The notes under the pieces were generated by a model, which saw only the letters and a list, made by a program, of their open reading frames with translations, was not told the DNA's origin and did no database searches. A stretch of DNA of 64,000 nucleotides from positions 3,534,001 to 3,598,000 of the forward strand of contig NC_079241.1 in NCBI RefSeq assembly GCF_028009165.1, in the 5' to 3' direction. Source of the DNA: Akanthomyces muscarius. Taxonomy: Eukaryota > Ascomycota > Sordariomycetes > Hypocreales > Cordycipitaceae. A program made the translations under genes and the position numbers. Positions 46,425 through 58,054 of the stretch are shown piece after piece. The first letter of the stretch is position 1, and every line of letters begins with the position of its first letter.

Positions 46425-47572
46425 TTACAGCTCATCACCACCGTCGCCCGAGGTCTTCTGGACCATGAGGAGGAACTCGGGGATAGCAACGGCGACAATG
46501 AGGGCGTAGACGCCCATTGTAACGAGGAAGGCCTTGATGTATAGCGTAATGAGGCGGCGCCAGCCTGCGCGGCTGAAAGTCGACCAAGCCTCGCGGATGG
46601 TAGCGTATCCACGGCCACCAGCGACCGCGGGCTCGACCTTGCCCTGGAAGGAGCGGTCAAAGGGGATGATGGCGTCGTCCTCGACGGGGAGCAGCGAGGC
46701 CTGGACACGGACGAGGATTACGTGCGTGGGGATGACGAGGGCGATGCCCACAAAGGCCGAGACGACGGCAATGACGACAACCTTGGCCATGTCGGCGCCG
46801 GTGACGTCGCTGACGTCGGTGCGGCCGCCGTCCTTGAGCTCGGGGACGTTGACGCCGAGCAGCGCGAAGAGCGCGGCGGGCACCCAGCGGACAAACTCGA
46901 GCGCGACCCAGTTGAGCAGGATGGGCCGCCAGGTGGCGTCGAAGGCGCGCTTGAAGGGCGGGAGGCGGCGAAAGTGCGAGACGCCGGGGACGGGGTGCGT
47001 CATGACGATGTGGACCCAGGCGGCGGAGAACTGGACGAGGGTGAGGGCGGCGAGGAGGGTGGCGAGCGGGGTGAAGGCGAGGCCGAGGGCCTGCGTGAAG
47101 AGCTCGACGAGGACGAGCGTCATGAGGTACTGGATGGCGTAGAAGAGGATGCCGCGAAAGAAGCCGCGGACGCCGGCGACGGCGTGCAGCAGGCGCGTGA
47201 CGGCGCGCAGGGACGAGGTGACGGTCTGGGGCGCGCCGCCGGTCGGGCGGGCGGAGCGGCCGGCGGCGTGCTCCTCGTCGTCGGCGGCGGAGAGGGGGGC
47301 GTAGGCGGGCGGGTTCTCGTCCTCGATCATGGAGAAGATGGGGTAGATGGTGCTGACGGTGTATTCAGCCTGCGTGTGTCTGGTGGTTAGCGGTTGTTTG
47401 CGACAAGGCGGCGGCGGCCGTGGCAGTGCGGAAAAGAACTCACGAAGAAGAGAAGAGGCACAAAGATGACGAGGTCGATGAGGATGACCCAGAGCGACCA
47501 TGGCGGCAGCTCATAGTTGATGGTGCCATCCTCGACGGAGCGCCGGAAGAGGGGGACAGTGGTGGCGAGCAT
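46425..47572 (-). CDS. Multi-pass membrane protein of unknown function
   Basis: Two exons, 47572-47444 and 47369-46425; 357 aa. Hydrophobic segments are seen at about 26-43, 120-140, 146-170, 200-225, 245-268 and 325-350. The N-terminus ends the first membrane span with LIDLVIFVPLLFF and is joined in phase 0 to AEYTVSTIYPIFSMIEDENPPAYAPL, a PPAY-containing cytosolic stretch that could bind a WW-domain ubiquitin ligase of the Rsp5 type. Other visible blocks are VQFSAAWVHIVMTHP and IPTHVILVRVQASLLP. I recall the family as conserved in filamentous ascomycetes, sometimes under misleading names, but cannot assign a function. Codons in the first half of exon 2 are strongly GC-rich. Confidence 0.82.
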
Positions 47573-48361
47573 CGCAGCGTCCTCTCGTGTCTTGGTTGTG
47601 TGTTTGAATGATGCCTTCAGTTAAGAGGATCGGTTCGTGGGAAGCGGGAAAAAAAAAGAAAAAGAGTTATATGATGAAAGAGAAAAGAAGATCCGTCTGA
47701 TGATGATGGAGAGTGATCGACGATGAAGAGAGAAACGGGATGGTGCACAGGCAGCAGCGGGAGGGTGGGGGGACTGATGATATATATGAGGTTTCCTAGC
47801 GTGGTGAGTGGCGCAGCCGGACAGCTGCAGCCTTGTTCTGTTTCGGCACTCTGGCGCAATCTTGGGCGCCAAGGAAGGATTAAAAGGGTGGCCGGACGGC
47901 GACGGATTTACGGCTTTGTTTCAGTGGATTGGATTTGCTTGATTGCGTGGTTCGAGGTGGAGAGCGTACCCGTGCTGTTGCCTTGTCTTGCATCGGGTTG
48001 AATTTAGTAGACGCTAATGCTCGTAATGTAGCGACAAAGTCAGCCCGAAAAGTGGCCAACATGGGCCGCGCAACACAGCTACGTCACTTTTCTGTCTGCC
48101 CTCGACGACAGGCAGCTTATTAGCTTGCCACTCACCACTGTGTCCGCGCCGCGGTAATGGGTGTAAGTGGCCGATCGACAGGCTCGCTGACAGCTTTGAA
48201 GCTCCTTCATCAGCCCTATCTCGCTTTACTTTTCAAGCATTTTTACTCGATTCAATTTCATTTCCCAACAAAGATTAGCTTCGAATCATGTCGGATTCAG
48301 CACTTGATGCATATATTGTTATTATTCAACGGAGAAGCCTCACGTAACATCTCAAGCCATC
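47573..48361. other. Intergenic: membrane-protein promoter and MFS 3' flank
   Basis: No gene seen. It has a purine-rich stretch at 47641-47700, which is a CT-rich leader on the transcribed minus strand. Confidence 0.45.
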
Positions 48362-49901
48362 CTAAAGATGATATTCAAAATCAGGCGCCCGGTCGCCAGT
48401 TCGAACCCGACGACGATCCTCTGCCCCCGTCAAATAATTCTCCTTTTGCCGGTTCTGCTGGCGGAGGTACAGCCACTTCGCAACAATGATTATCTGTGAG
48501 GCCCCCAACGCGGCGACAGAAAAGATGTTGCCCAGCTTGTACGGTGCGCTGCGGTAGATCTGGCCCGCCACAACGCCGGCCGAGTTGCCAATGCTGAGCT
48601 GCATGCCAATCGCCGTCGCGCGACGATAGTGCGGGGCCACATTGACATTCAGCCAGGTCAGGTTCAAGCCCGGCCCATTGTACACTGAGACGGCGCACAG
48701 GAAGGTGCCCAGAAACTTGACCCCGTTGTGGGCGGAGCAGATGATGAGGACGTACCCGACGATGCCCGGTAGGTTGGTCAGCCAGAGCAAGGGGCCGCGG
48801 ATGCAGTAACGGTCCGATATGTAGGCCGCGGTCAGAAATGCGAGGCCGCCGAAGATATAGACCGGTATACTCAGGTACTGTGCTTGGATGACAGTGTAGC
48901 CCATGCTGACAATGATGGACGGAAGAAAGGTGCTAAAGCCGTAAAGAAGAATGTCTTGGCAGAACTGGATTGCTCCGCTACAAATGAGTTAGCATCAGCT
49001 TCCCAAGGTAGTTCATGGCCTCTCGCGGCCCAAATGCACATCCATACCTCAGGTATAGTTTCGGGTCTTTCAGCCCAATGCGGATTTCCTCCCAGCTAAA
49101 CTCTTCACTGCCCATGTACTGCGCTCGCTGAACGGCCCTGACCCTCATGATGCGCTTCTCCTCCTCGGTGAGAAAGTACGCGTTGGACGGGTCATTCGGC
49201 AGGCCAAACCAGATGAGCGGCGCCACGAGCATCGAGAAGAGGCCCTCGATAATGTACACCCACCGCCAGCCCGCCAAGCCCGAGATGCCGTCCATCTTGA
49301 GCAGGCAGTAGGCCAAGAGGCCGCCAAACGCGCCCGCAATGGCCGTGCAGACAAACAGGTACGACACGCGGATCGCCTGCTCCTGGCGCTTGTACACCAT
49401 GGTCAGGTACAGGTTCAGCGCCGGAAACAGGCCCGCCTCGCAGGCGCCCAGGATGAGCCGCACGGCGTAGAGGCCCGCCACGTTGTGGATGAAGCCCGTG
49501 AAGATGGTGCACAGCGACCAGACGACGCACAGGCTGGTGAGGAGGATGCGCGGCGTCATCCACTTCATCATGATGCTCCACGGCGGCTCGAACGCGACGT
49601 ACGTGGCGTAGAAGATGGACACGGCCGTCGAGAACTCTTTGGGCGATGCGCCAATGTCCTCGGGCATGCCGGCGACCTTGACGTTGCCAATGTTGGAACG
49701 GTCGAGGAAGCAGGTGAGGTAGACAAACATGATGATGGGGACGAAATACATGTCAAGCTTGCGCAGCAATTTTCGTTCGGTTTTGGCGTCGATGGTCTCG
49801 ACACAGCTCTCGTTGGCGTCGGCATGCGTGTTGCTGCCGCGTCTGTGCATCACAGACAGGTCCTCCTTCTCCAGGCAGGCATCTGTAGTTGGAGTTGCCA
49901 T
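48362..49901 (-). CDS. MFS permease, Dal5/anion-cation symporter family
   Basis: Two exons, 49901-49048 and 48977-48362; 489 aa. About 12 membrane segments are visible. FVYLTCFLDRSNIGNVKVAGM (first span and loop) is the signature of the Dal5/Tna1-type symporters that import allantoate, nicotinate, biotin, pantothenate and similar organic anions. Other family blocks are RLILGACEAGLFPALNLYLTMVYKRQE, GWRWVYIIEGLFS and the C-terminal IGNSAGVVAGQIYR. The intron (GTATGG...TTGTAG) joins LYLR to SGAIQFCQD, in fact coding LYL-S-GAI across the junction. The substrate is not predictable from sequence; the neighbouring regulator and 5-oxoprolinase suggest a lactam or related anion, which is inference. 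Confidence 0.92.
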
Positions 49902-50751
49902 GGCGAGCTTGCGACTCTATGAAGACTTGAAACAAAAAAATACCAATCACTTCCGATGCTCTTTCATGTAAAAAAGTAAAAGTCGAAGCGGGATATAAAA
50001 CAGAAGTGGAAGAACAGCCGTTGAGATGAAGAGGATCCAGGCGAGACTTGTATAGTTACCCCATGGGGTAGGGTGCTTCTGGCAACTCCCGCTCTTGATA
50101 AGAGCCAGCGTCCATTTGCAGGGGAAAAGCGATGCAGGCACGCCACGCCAATGTAAATTTAGCCCCCCGGATCGTCTCGCTAGGCCAATAAATTGAATCA
50201 ATGTGGACCGCTGCAACCCCGTTCTGGGTCACTGGCGTCGGAGTGCTTCGCCGACGGGTACAAGTCCGCCCGTCGACGGCGTCTGTGCGGTGCCTTGGGG
50301 CACAACGATCAGTGAAACGGGCGAATGATGTGCGGCGCTGACCGCATATCGCGGGGGGAGGACTCAGCCGCGTTATCAAGGCTGTAAAGATATGATGGTA
50401 GCTAGTGACCTAGCATGGGGACGGGGCAAGAAAGAAGCTTCTTTCGGTAGTTGGACAAGTGAAGGGACGACGCAGAGAGGAGAAAATTGAGAAGAAATGG
50501 GAAAATTACAGGAGAAGAATAGATAGAGCGAAGGAAAGCAGGAAGAAGAGAAATATTATTCAAGACATTTATGCTACAGGTCATGAGATCGTATCTAGCT
50601 GCATATTCCTCGCTTGGCCCACTCCCTTCTTGCACGGCATTACTTCTCGATCCCGATGCTATACCATCGCATACTCTCTCAACAGCTCAACAGCTCAGCG
50701 TCTCTACACCCGAGTGAGTTGTTGATAGACTAGCAAGTCTACTCTCCACCA
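49902..50751. other. Intergenic: MFS promoter and TF 3' flank
   Basis: No gene seen. An AGAA/GGAA-rich stretch at about 50470-50560 lies downstream of the transcription-factor gene. Confidence 0.45.
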
Positions 50752-53202
50752 TCACTGGTGTTGGGCCGCGTGCGGCTGTGAAACCCCCAAGTCCAGATCC
50801 AAGTCCATGGTCGGGTACGCAAAGCCCTCCTCCCACAGCCCAAAGTCCATCCCCGACGTACCGGCCTCGTCGTAGAACGGCTCCGACAGCGTCTGGATGT
50901 CCATGGCGGGGAATCTCGGCGGATACGCGCTGCCCATGTCCGAAACTGCGTGCTGCTGCCCGGGATCGCCAAGCGACGCCGACGCCGCTGCCAGAAACGC
51001 CGACGGGTCGGCCGGTGGCGCGAGGAAAAGCGCAGCGTTGGGCTGCGGCGTCGAGTCAACGGGGACGCGATAGTAGTCGCTCTCCGGCATGACCGTCGCT
51101 AAGAGACGGACCAGGACCTCGTAGCGCGCACCGATATGAGTGTTTCCCCGCTCCGACATGGTGCGGAGGAGCTCTAGACCAGTCTTCATGGCGGACATGT
51201 TGACCGTGCTTGTGGGAAAGGCCGCGCAGACCATGACAAGGATAATGGTGGCTGAGAATATGTGCTCCCCGTCCATGTAGCCATAGGTGGCTGTCTTCAT
51301 GTCAGATTTGCGGGGGTTCGCCGAGAGTTTTGATGCGGTGTAAACTTACCGACGAGGTCTTTTGTGGCTGCAATCACCATGATGTTGATGCTGTCCAGCG
51401 CGGCACCGATGCACATTTCAATGACCCTTACCGTCGTCTGTGACAGCCCCGTCTTCCAATCCGTTTCTTTGATCAGAGCCCCGGGGCTCTTCCGGATCAA
51501 GACGAGCCTCTCCTTCACAACATGGAAAAGAAGTGGACGGATTGTCATGTTGATGCACTGGTAGTAATGGGCCAGGGTGCTCACACTCTCCCGCCCTATA
51601 ATCAGGCGATCAGGATCAAAGCGCAGACCATATGGGAGCTCGCTATCCCAATTCGAAAGGTCGATCAAAATCCTCTGAACTGAAGCCATCAAAGTCTTGC
51701 CCGACTTTAGTTCCGCCCTGTTTGTCTTGTGGTATATCTTTTTGTGTATCTCGCCAAGGATTCTGGATAATTTGGTGTATTGTCTCAGCACGATGGCCGG
51801 ACAGTACTCCGGCTCCGAGGGCAGTCGAGATGGCAGCCGTACGCCAATATCCTCGTCTTGTATCGTGATTGGATTCCCCGACTTTACAGACAGGATGCGA
51901 TCCAGGCTATAGACCGACCACCATGTTCTTCGTCTGTGCTCCCTCGCGGCCTCTTCTATCAGAATCGCCTGAGGCACCGGGCTCGATGTGGCGGAAATGC
52001 CCTCAACCTCGTGATGGAGCCCGAGAGAGATGGCCATTCTAAGAGCGCGCCCGATGAACTGGAATGCTGCATCTCGCCTGTTCATGTTCTGCAAAAAATA
52101 CCCTGCCAATGCCAGCGTTTCAACGCACAGCAGGGACCCGTCCTCGTGCGTCTCCGGCAGCAGGCTCAGAGCTTCCGAAAAGTATGTGAACCCAGGCGGT
52201 CCTCTGAAGTCTACCCATTGATTTACAGAGTACATCTGGCCGAATCCGAGAATGAGAAGCAGTTTTGCATAATGAAGGCAGTCTTCCCGATCCGTCGCGT
52301 CTGGGAGGCCGCTGTATGCCTTGAACAAAGATTTCTCGAATTCTTGTTTGGACTCGGTGAAGGCAAAGATGGGTCCAATAAAGCTATACTGGGCAGCAAA
52401 AAAGCGTCGCGCAACGTGTAATGGGGGCAGCCGCAGATGGGGGCTGAAGGCTCGCTTTCTTGACGGTAGCGTCACAGGCTCGCAAAGATTAGGGTCATTA
52501 TTTAGGCTGTCGTGCTCGTCGCCGAGACCAGTGACCTGGCTCACATTTCGAAGAAAAGTGTCGGACGATGCTGGTCCCTGAAAGCCTGTCATTTCATTTT
52601 AGCCAAAAGAGCGAATGTGCACGCTCGACCCAGTCTCAGCTTCGTACGTACTCGTTGATGGGCGATTGAGACGGAGGTGAGTAAAAGACTCGAACAAGGG
52701 CTCGGCGTCTTCGAAGTCGTCATCTTCCTCTTCATCGAGGTTGTTGATGCCACTTTCTATGGGAGCACGCGGGGTTGCCTGTTGTCCAGTGTTTTCTTTC
52801 GGTAAAATGTCAGCAGATTGTTTGTCCGCATGGCTGTACGGTGGCAAGCACTGACTATCAAGCGTTTTCGCCTTACGTTCGAGGTCTCTCAAGTATCTTG
52901 AGGTGGGTAAGTCGAGTGAGATGCTAGCAGAATGAAAGGACTCACGCTTCATTCACTAATATTTTTCGAGCGCCCTCATAAGTACACACCAGTCCGCTGT
53001 CGCGACATCGCGAACATGTTGGCTTGTCCTTTGAACAATACGACCGACGCTGCCGGCAATTCAAGCAGCTAAGAAATTTTCATTAGCGATGCAGTTGACA
53101 TTACCACACCACAGAAGTCTTGGCACGCACGCGACTGGCCTCAGTGTCCCTGACTCTGAGGCGGGTGAAGCTTTGGTTGACATTCCGCGGTGTTTCGCGC
53201 AT
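50752..53202 (-). CDS. Zn2Cys6 transcription factor of the oxoprolinase region
   Basis: Five exons, 53202-53105, 53068-52946, 52896-52652, 52585-51350 and 51290-50752; 746 aa from the ATG at 53202. The frame is open upstream to an ATG at 53403, which would add 67 residues, so the start is uncertain. The zinc cluster is CLNCRQRRSYCSKDKPTCSRCRDSGLVC, preceded by RVRAKTSVV, and followed by the linker YLRDLERKAK. The fungal-specific domain (PF04082) spans about 200-450 with LHVARRFFAAQYSFIGPIFAF, RALRMAISLGLHHE, REHRRRTWWSVYSLDRILSVKSGNP. The last intron uses CAG just before CCACCTATGG, giving DLVATYGYMDGEHIFS. The exon 1 donor is chosen between close alternatives. It lies beside a permease gene and opposite 5-oxoprolinase, so it probably controls them. 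Confidence 0.83.
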
Positions 53203-53413
53203 TACCCCACGTCCGAGAGTGCTTGCATCTGCAAAATCGGAGATACCCCACGGATGAGACGAGGGTAGGTTGTGGTTCTTGCACATGATGAGGTTGTCTT
53301 TGCGAGATGAGGCCCTGCTGGGGTCGATCGGGGACCCATACCTAGGTGAGGGGCGCGACAGTTGATGCGCCCAACGCCACCAGCGGTTGTTCAACTCCGT
53401 CAACCTTATCGAC

Positions 53414-53481
53414 CCTCCGTTCAGTCAGTCAGCACGTTCGCTGGCAGCATCCGCCCCCGACTACGGACTTGAACCTCCGTT
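53414..53481. repeat. Direct CCTCCGTT words in the divergent promoter
   Basis: CCTCCGTT occurs at 53414-53421 and at 53474-53481. The second copy forms the right arm of the inverted repeat at 53463-53480. Confidence 0.6.
53463..53480. promoter_or_regulatory. Candidate Zn2Cys6 operator, CGG-N10-CCG
   Basis: ACGGA and TCCGT form perfect five-base inverted arms around eight bases, giving CGG-N10-CCG. Zinc-cluster dimers bind such inverted CGG triplets, and N10 is the spacing known for the proline regulator Put3. It lies about 210 bp before the 5-oxoprolinase start. Binding is inferred from sequence only. Confidence 0.45.
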
Positions 53482-53588
53482 GCATTTATACGAGCTAGAT
53501 TCGCGGGTGCGTGCCCACTCATGCATTGTTCCTCTCTAGGCCCGGAGTGGCTGAACGATGCAGCATCGGGGAGAAATGCAGGCATGTG

Positions 53589-53594
53589 GTATAA
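53589..53594 (+). promoter_or_regulatory. TATA box of the 5-oxoprolinase gene
   Basis: TATAAA about 100 nt before the ATG at 53694. Position and sequence fit a regulated fungal promoter. Confidence 0.5.
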
Positions 53595-53693
53595 AGGTGA
53601 TGATTCGCCAGTTCTGCAATGGCTGAGCGACGCAAGTACTTAGTCGGCTTGTCTTTGCCGTAACACCGCCAGCACTACACATCAATCACAATC

Positions 53694-56600
53694 ATGACGG
53701 TCAATACCCTGGGTATCCGCGTCTCGATCGACCGCGGTGGCACCTTCACCGATGTCCACGCATCCATCCCCGAACGGGAGGACATTATTCTCAAACTTCT
53801 TTCAGTTGATCCCGCAAATTATCAGGATGCGCCGACAGAAGGCATCAGGCGGATTCTTGAGCTGGCAACAGGCCAGGTCTTGCCTAGAGGCGAACCTCTG
53901 GACCTCTTCCACTTTGAGTCCATCCGAATGGGCACCACAGTTGCTACAAACGCCTTGCTGGAGCGGAAAGGAGAGCGCGTGGCACTCATAACCACCAAAG
54001 GCTTTCGCGACCTCCTTGCTATCGGCAACCAGTCGCGCCCAAATATTTTCGACTTGTCCATATCACGTCCCGGTGTGCTTTTTGAGACTGTCATCGAGAT
54101 CGATGAGCGTGTTACAATGGAGGATTACACAGAAGACCCGGAGTCTGCCAAAACGACAGTCAATGGCACTGACCCAGAACTGGTCTCCGCAATCACGGGG
54201 GAGACTGTTCGCGTCCTCCAAAAGCCTGACCTGGTGGCTGTACAAGCTCAGCTGCTGGAGCTAAAATCACAAGGCTTCCGGTCAGTTGCCGTTGCTTTTA
54301 TTCATTCCTACGCATACCCCGACCATGAGTTGCAAGTCGGTCGCATCGCTCTTGAGATGGGCTTCTCAGTCACTCTGTCGGCAGAGGTGCAGTCCATGAT
54401 CAAGATTGTGCCCCGTGGTACATCAGCGGTGGTAGACGCTTACCTGACACCAATCATTCGCCAATACATCGAATCAATCTCTGCCAATTTTCGTGGCGGC
54501 TTCTCGTCTGCAGCTACACGCATCGAGTTCATGCAATCGGACGGTGGTCTGTCCGACTATCGAAAATTCAGCGGACTCAAGGCTATTCTGTCTGGGCCCG
54601 CCGGTGGCGTGGTGGGCTATGCGCAGACATCTTGGGATGAGGAAGAGCGATGCCCAATTATTGGCTTCGATATGGGCGGCACTTCCACGGATGTCTCGCG
54701 TTACGCTGGGTCCTATGATCATGTCTTTGAAACCACTACTGCTGGTGTGAACACACAATCGCCTCAGCTCGATATCCACACAGTCGCCGCTGGCGGTGGC
54801 TCCATCCTCACTTGGAGGAACGGCTTGTTTAATGTTGGACCCGAGTCTGCCTCGGCACACCCTGGTCCAGCATGCTACAGAAAGGGCGGGCCATTGACCA
54901 TTACAGACGCAAATCTCCTTCTAGGCCGACTACTGCCCGAATATTTCCCCAAAGTCTTTGGCCCCAAGGAAAACGAGTCACTCAATCGCGACATTGTGGT
55001 TGCCAAGTTTTCGGAGCTGACAATCAACATCAACAAGGAGAGAACGGCCGCTAGCCTGACACCATTCTCAGCAGAGGAGGTAGCGTTGGGATTTCTGAAA
55101 GTTGCAAATGAAGGCATGGCTGGACCGATTCGAGCCCTTACTGAGGCGCGCGGGTATGACGCCGCTGACCACCATCTCGCTTGTTTTGGAGGTGCCGGCG
55201 GGCAGCATGCCTGCGCCGTGGCGCAGGTGCTTGGAATATCACGCATCATTATGCACAAGTATTCATCAATTCTGTCGGCCTATGGCATTTCGCTGGCAGA
55301 TGTGGTGCAAGAAATTCAGCGCCCAGCTGCTCTTACCTGGGGCCCAGAAACGAAGAGAACCATTCAATTGGAGCTGCAACTACTAGCCGATCAGGCGACG
55401 CACGAGCTTTTGAAGCAGGGTTTTTCGGAGAACCAGATCACATTCGACTTCTACCTTAGCATGCGATACTCTGGCTCTAGCAGCTCCCTCATGATTCTGA
55501 AGGGTGATGACTGGGACTTTCAGCGCGAATTTGAAGAAGCTCATATCCGCGGATTTGGTTTCCACTTTCCCGAGAAGGCCATCATCATCGATGATTTCAG
55601 AGTGCGAGCAATTGGAAAGAGTCAGTCCAGGAGCTTCAAAACACCTTATAGCCAACTCAAGAACATGAGTGTTGATGGTGGGGTTGCCGCGAATCCCGTC
55701 GGAAAGAACACTGTCTATTTCGAAGGCGCCGGTCATGTTGATACGTCGGTGTATGAGCTCCAAAACCTTCATCTGGGAACTCGCATTGTCGGGCCAGCGA
55801 TGGTCATTGACAAAACGCAGACTATTTTAATCAGTCCAGGCGCCACAGCAACCATATTAGAGAACTATGTCATCATTGACAGGAATGTCTCGCCGGTCGT
55901 CAAAGAAACACAAAAAGAAGAAGAGTTCAGCCCCATTCAGCTTTCTGTGTTTGCTCATCGATTCATGGCCATCGCCGAGCAAATGGGCCGTACACTCAGG
56001 AAGACGTCCGTTTCTACAAATATCAAGGAGCGCCTAGACTTTTCATGTGCCATTTTCAGTCCCGACGGAGGCCTCGTCGCCAACGCCCCGCATGTGCCAG
56101 TCCATCTGGGCTCGATGCAGTTTGCTGTTCAATACCAGCACCGCTTATGGGAGGGCAAGCTGCAAGAAGGAGACGTTCTCGTCTCCAACCACCCTTCATG
56201 CGGTGGCACCCATCTTCCCGACATCACTGTCATTACACCTGTTTTTGAAAAGGGCATTTTGGCATTCTACGTCGCTTCGCGCGGCCATCACGCGGACATT
56301 GGCGGTATCCTCCCTGGCTCCATGCCACCCACATCGACTGCGCTATGGCAAGAAGGTGCGGCGATTGAGTCGACCAAGTTGGTAAGCGGCGGCCGGTTCA
56401 ACGATGAGGAGGTCCGGCGCCTGCTTCTTGAAGAGCCCGCCAAATATGACGGCTGCTCGGGCACTCGCCGATTGTTGGACAACATCTCCGACCTGAAAGC
56501 ACAAATCGCCGCCAACTCCAAGGGTATCAACCTGATCACCGCACTGATTGAAGAATTCGGTCTTCCATGCGTCCACCGTTACATGTACGCCATCCAAACC

Positions 56601-57533
56601 ACGGCGGAAGAAGCTGTTCGCGAGCTCATGCGTTCAACACTCGCAAATCACGGCCCTCAGCCGCTCGTCGCTGTCGACTACATGGACGACGGGACCGCTA
56701 TCAAGCTCACTGTGACCATATCCAACGATGGATCTGCCACGTTTGACTTTACCGGCACAGGAAGCCATGTGCTGGGTAACACCAATGCTCCGCTCGCCAT
56801 CACACACTCCGCCATTATTTACTGCTTGCGAAGCCTGGTCTCCTCATCCATTCCTCTGAATCAGGGCTGTCTGTCTCCCATCAAAATCGTTGTACCGCAA
56901 GACACAATCCTGCGGCCCGGTTCCGGTCTCGCCGTTGTGGGTGGTAACGTTTTGACTTCTCAACGCGTCACCGACGTCGTGCTCAAGGCGTTTCAGGCAT
57001 GCGCCGCAAGCCAGGGCTGCTGCAACAACCTCACTTTTGGCACGGGCGGCAAAGACCCAGTCACCGGCGAGCACAAGGAGGGCTTCGGCTACTACGAGAC
57101 GATTGCTGGCGGTGCCGGCGCCGGCCCGACGTGGGCTGGCCAGAGCGGTGTCCATACACACATGACCAACACGCGCATCACCGACCCCGAGGTTTTCGAA
57201 AAGCGATATCCCTGCATTTTGCGCCGGTTCGAATTACGAGCTGGCTCTGGAGGTCGGGGTGCGTTCAAGGGTGGTGACGGAACTGTGAGAGAGATTGAGT
57301 TTCGCGTTCCCGTGCAGTGCTCGATCCTGAGCGAGCGACGATCAAGACAGCCATATGGCATGGAGGGCGGCGAGGGAGGCCAGACGGGTCTAAACTCTGT
57401 ACTCGTCACGGACAGAATGTCTGGCGGCAAGCGGCTGGTAAATCTCGGTGCCAAAGCCACGACAAGACTTGAGCCTGGTGATAGGGTCATCATCCAGTCT
57501 CCTGGAGGAGGCGGCTGGGGAAGTGAGCCGTAA
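53694..57533 (+). CDS. 5-oxoprolinase / hydantoinase A-B fusion protein
   Basis: Single exon, 1279 aa, the usual length of eukaryotic ATP-dependent 5-oxoprolinase. The enzyme hydrolyses 5-oxo-L-proline to L-glutamate with ATP; relatives open hydantoins or other cyclic amides. An N-terminal hydantoinase/oxoprolinase domain (about 8-220) starts with the phosphate loop RVSIDRGGTFTDVHA. HydA (about 240-530) has GFDMGGTSTDVSR (about 322-334). HydB (about 735-1260) has SNHPSCGGTHLPDITV (about 831-846), GGAGAGP and VIQSPGGGGWG at the C-terminus. The intact single frame and the conserved glycine motifs argue for a working enzyme. A second, housekeeping OXP1 may exist elsewhere, so the substrate here may differ from 5-oxoproline. 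Confidence 0.95.
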   Translation: MTVNTLGIRVSIDRGGTFTDVHASIPEREDIILKLLSVDPANYQDAPTEGIRRILELATGQVLPRGEPLDLFHFESIRMGTTVATNALLERKGERVALITTKGFRDLLAIGNQSRPNIFDLSISRPGVLFETVIEIDERVTMEDYTEDPESAKTTVNGTDPELVSAITGETVRVLQKPDLVAVQAQLLELKSQGFRSVAVAFIHSYAYPDHELQVGRIALEMGFSVTLSAEVQSMIKIVPRGTSAVVDAYLTPIIRQYIESISANFRGGFSSAATRIEFMQSDGGLSDYRKFSGLKAILSGPAGGVVGYAQTSWDEEERCPIIGFDMGGTSTDVSRYAGSYDHVFETTTAGVNTQSPQLDIHTVAAGGGSILTWRNGLFNVGPESASAHPGPACYRKGGPLTITDANLLLGRLLPEYFPKVFGPKENESLNRDIVVAKFSELTININKERTAASLTPFSAEEVALGFLKVANEGMAGPIRALTEARGYDAADHHLACFGGAGGQHACAVAQVLGISRIIMHKYSSILSAYGISLADVVQEIQRPAALTWGPETKRTIQLELQLLADQATHELLKQGFSENQITFDFYLSMRYSGSSSSLMILKGDDWDFQREFEEAHIRGFGFHFPEKAIIIDDFRVRAIGKSQSRSFKTPYSQLKNMSVDGGVAANPVGKNTVYFEGAGHVDTSVYELQNLHLGTRIVGPAMVIDKTQTILISPGATATILENYVIIDRNVSPVVKETQKEEEFSPIQLSVFAHRFMAIAEQMGRTLRKTSVSTNIKERLDFSCAIFSPDGGLVANAPHVPVHLGSMQFAVQYQHRLWEGKLQEGDVLVSNHPSCGGTHLPDITVITPVFEKGILAFYVASRGHHADIGGILPGSMPPTSTALWQEGAAIESTKLVSGGRFNDEEVRRLLLEEPAKYDGCSGTRRLLDNISDLKAQIAANSKGINLITALIEEFGLPCVHRYMYAIQTTAEEAVRELMRSTLANHGPQPLVAVDYMDDGTAIKLTVTISNDGSATFDFTGTGSHVLGNTNAPLAITHSAIIYCLRSLVSSSIPLNQGCLSPIKIVVPQDTILRPGSGLAVVGGNVLTSQRVTDVVLKAFQACAASQGCCNNLTFGTGGKDPVTGEHKEGFGYYETIAGGAGAGPTWAGQSGVHTHMTNTRITDPEVFEKRYPCILRRFELRAGSGGRGAFKGGDGTVREIEFRVPVQCSILSERRSRQPYGMEGGEGGQTGLNSVLVTDRMSGGKRLVNLGAKATTRLEPGDRVIIQSPGGGGWGSEP

Positions 57534-58054
57534 AAATGTTACAGGTGTAATAAGTTTGCTCTCTCGTGTAAAAATAACATGATGGTTTCGTAGTCAATTA
57601 TTCGAGGACTCATTTTGCTCTGGTTCTTATATCAAACCAGAATTAATTATATGCAACACAAATTTAGCACTTATGCTACTACCAAACATGAGACTTGCAC
57701 ACACATCACCATCGCCACGGCAAAGCTTCCTGGCTGCGAAATCGTAACGAGCTCCTAGTCCCATGCTAGATGAAGAAAAAAGAGTTATAAAAACCCGCTT
57801 TTAATACTAATCGTGTATTTTTGTCCTCAGTACTTGGTATTTCATAATTGGGATTGGAGAGGCAATAACAACGTTGCGCAGCTGTTAGTGTCTGTGTGGG
57901 GTGCGCCACTGTACACTAACTCGCCGAAGGGCGCGGCTGCCGACTCTGTGTGATTACCAACCCGCCAGCAACAGCTTAACCTCAGCCCTGAAACCATATC
58001 ACTTTTCTCTCTGTCTCCTAAAAAGTTCACTTTTACACGTCGAAAGACAAAACC
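57534..58054. other. Intergenic: oxoprolinase 3' end and hydrolase promoter
   Basis: AT-rich, no gene or clear repeat seen. Confidence 0.45.

Larger units (their letters stand above)
53203..53693. promoter_or_regulatory. Divergent promoter, Zn2Cys6 regulator / 5-oxoprolinase
   Basis: A 291- to 491-bp region, depending on the true regulator start. It contains a CGG-N10-CCG inverted repeat, a second CCTCCGTT word, and a TATA box for the oxoprolinase gene, listed separately. The arrangement suggests joint control of the divergent pair. Confidence 0.5.

Noticed and set aside
46722..47390. 222-codon plus-strand frame opposite the membrane-protein gene
   Set aside because: Acidic Gly-rich mirror of GC-rich codons; no motif.
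53530..53580. tRNA-like box A words (GTGGCTGAAC) near the oxoprolinase promoter
   Set aside because: No box B (GGTTCGAAT-like) or cloverleaf could be found nearby; no tRNA was recognised anywhere in the window.
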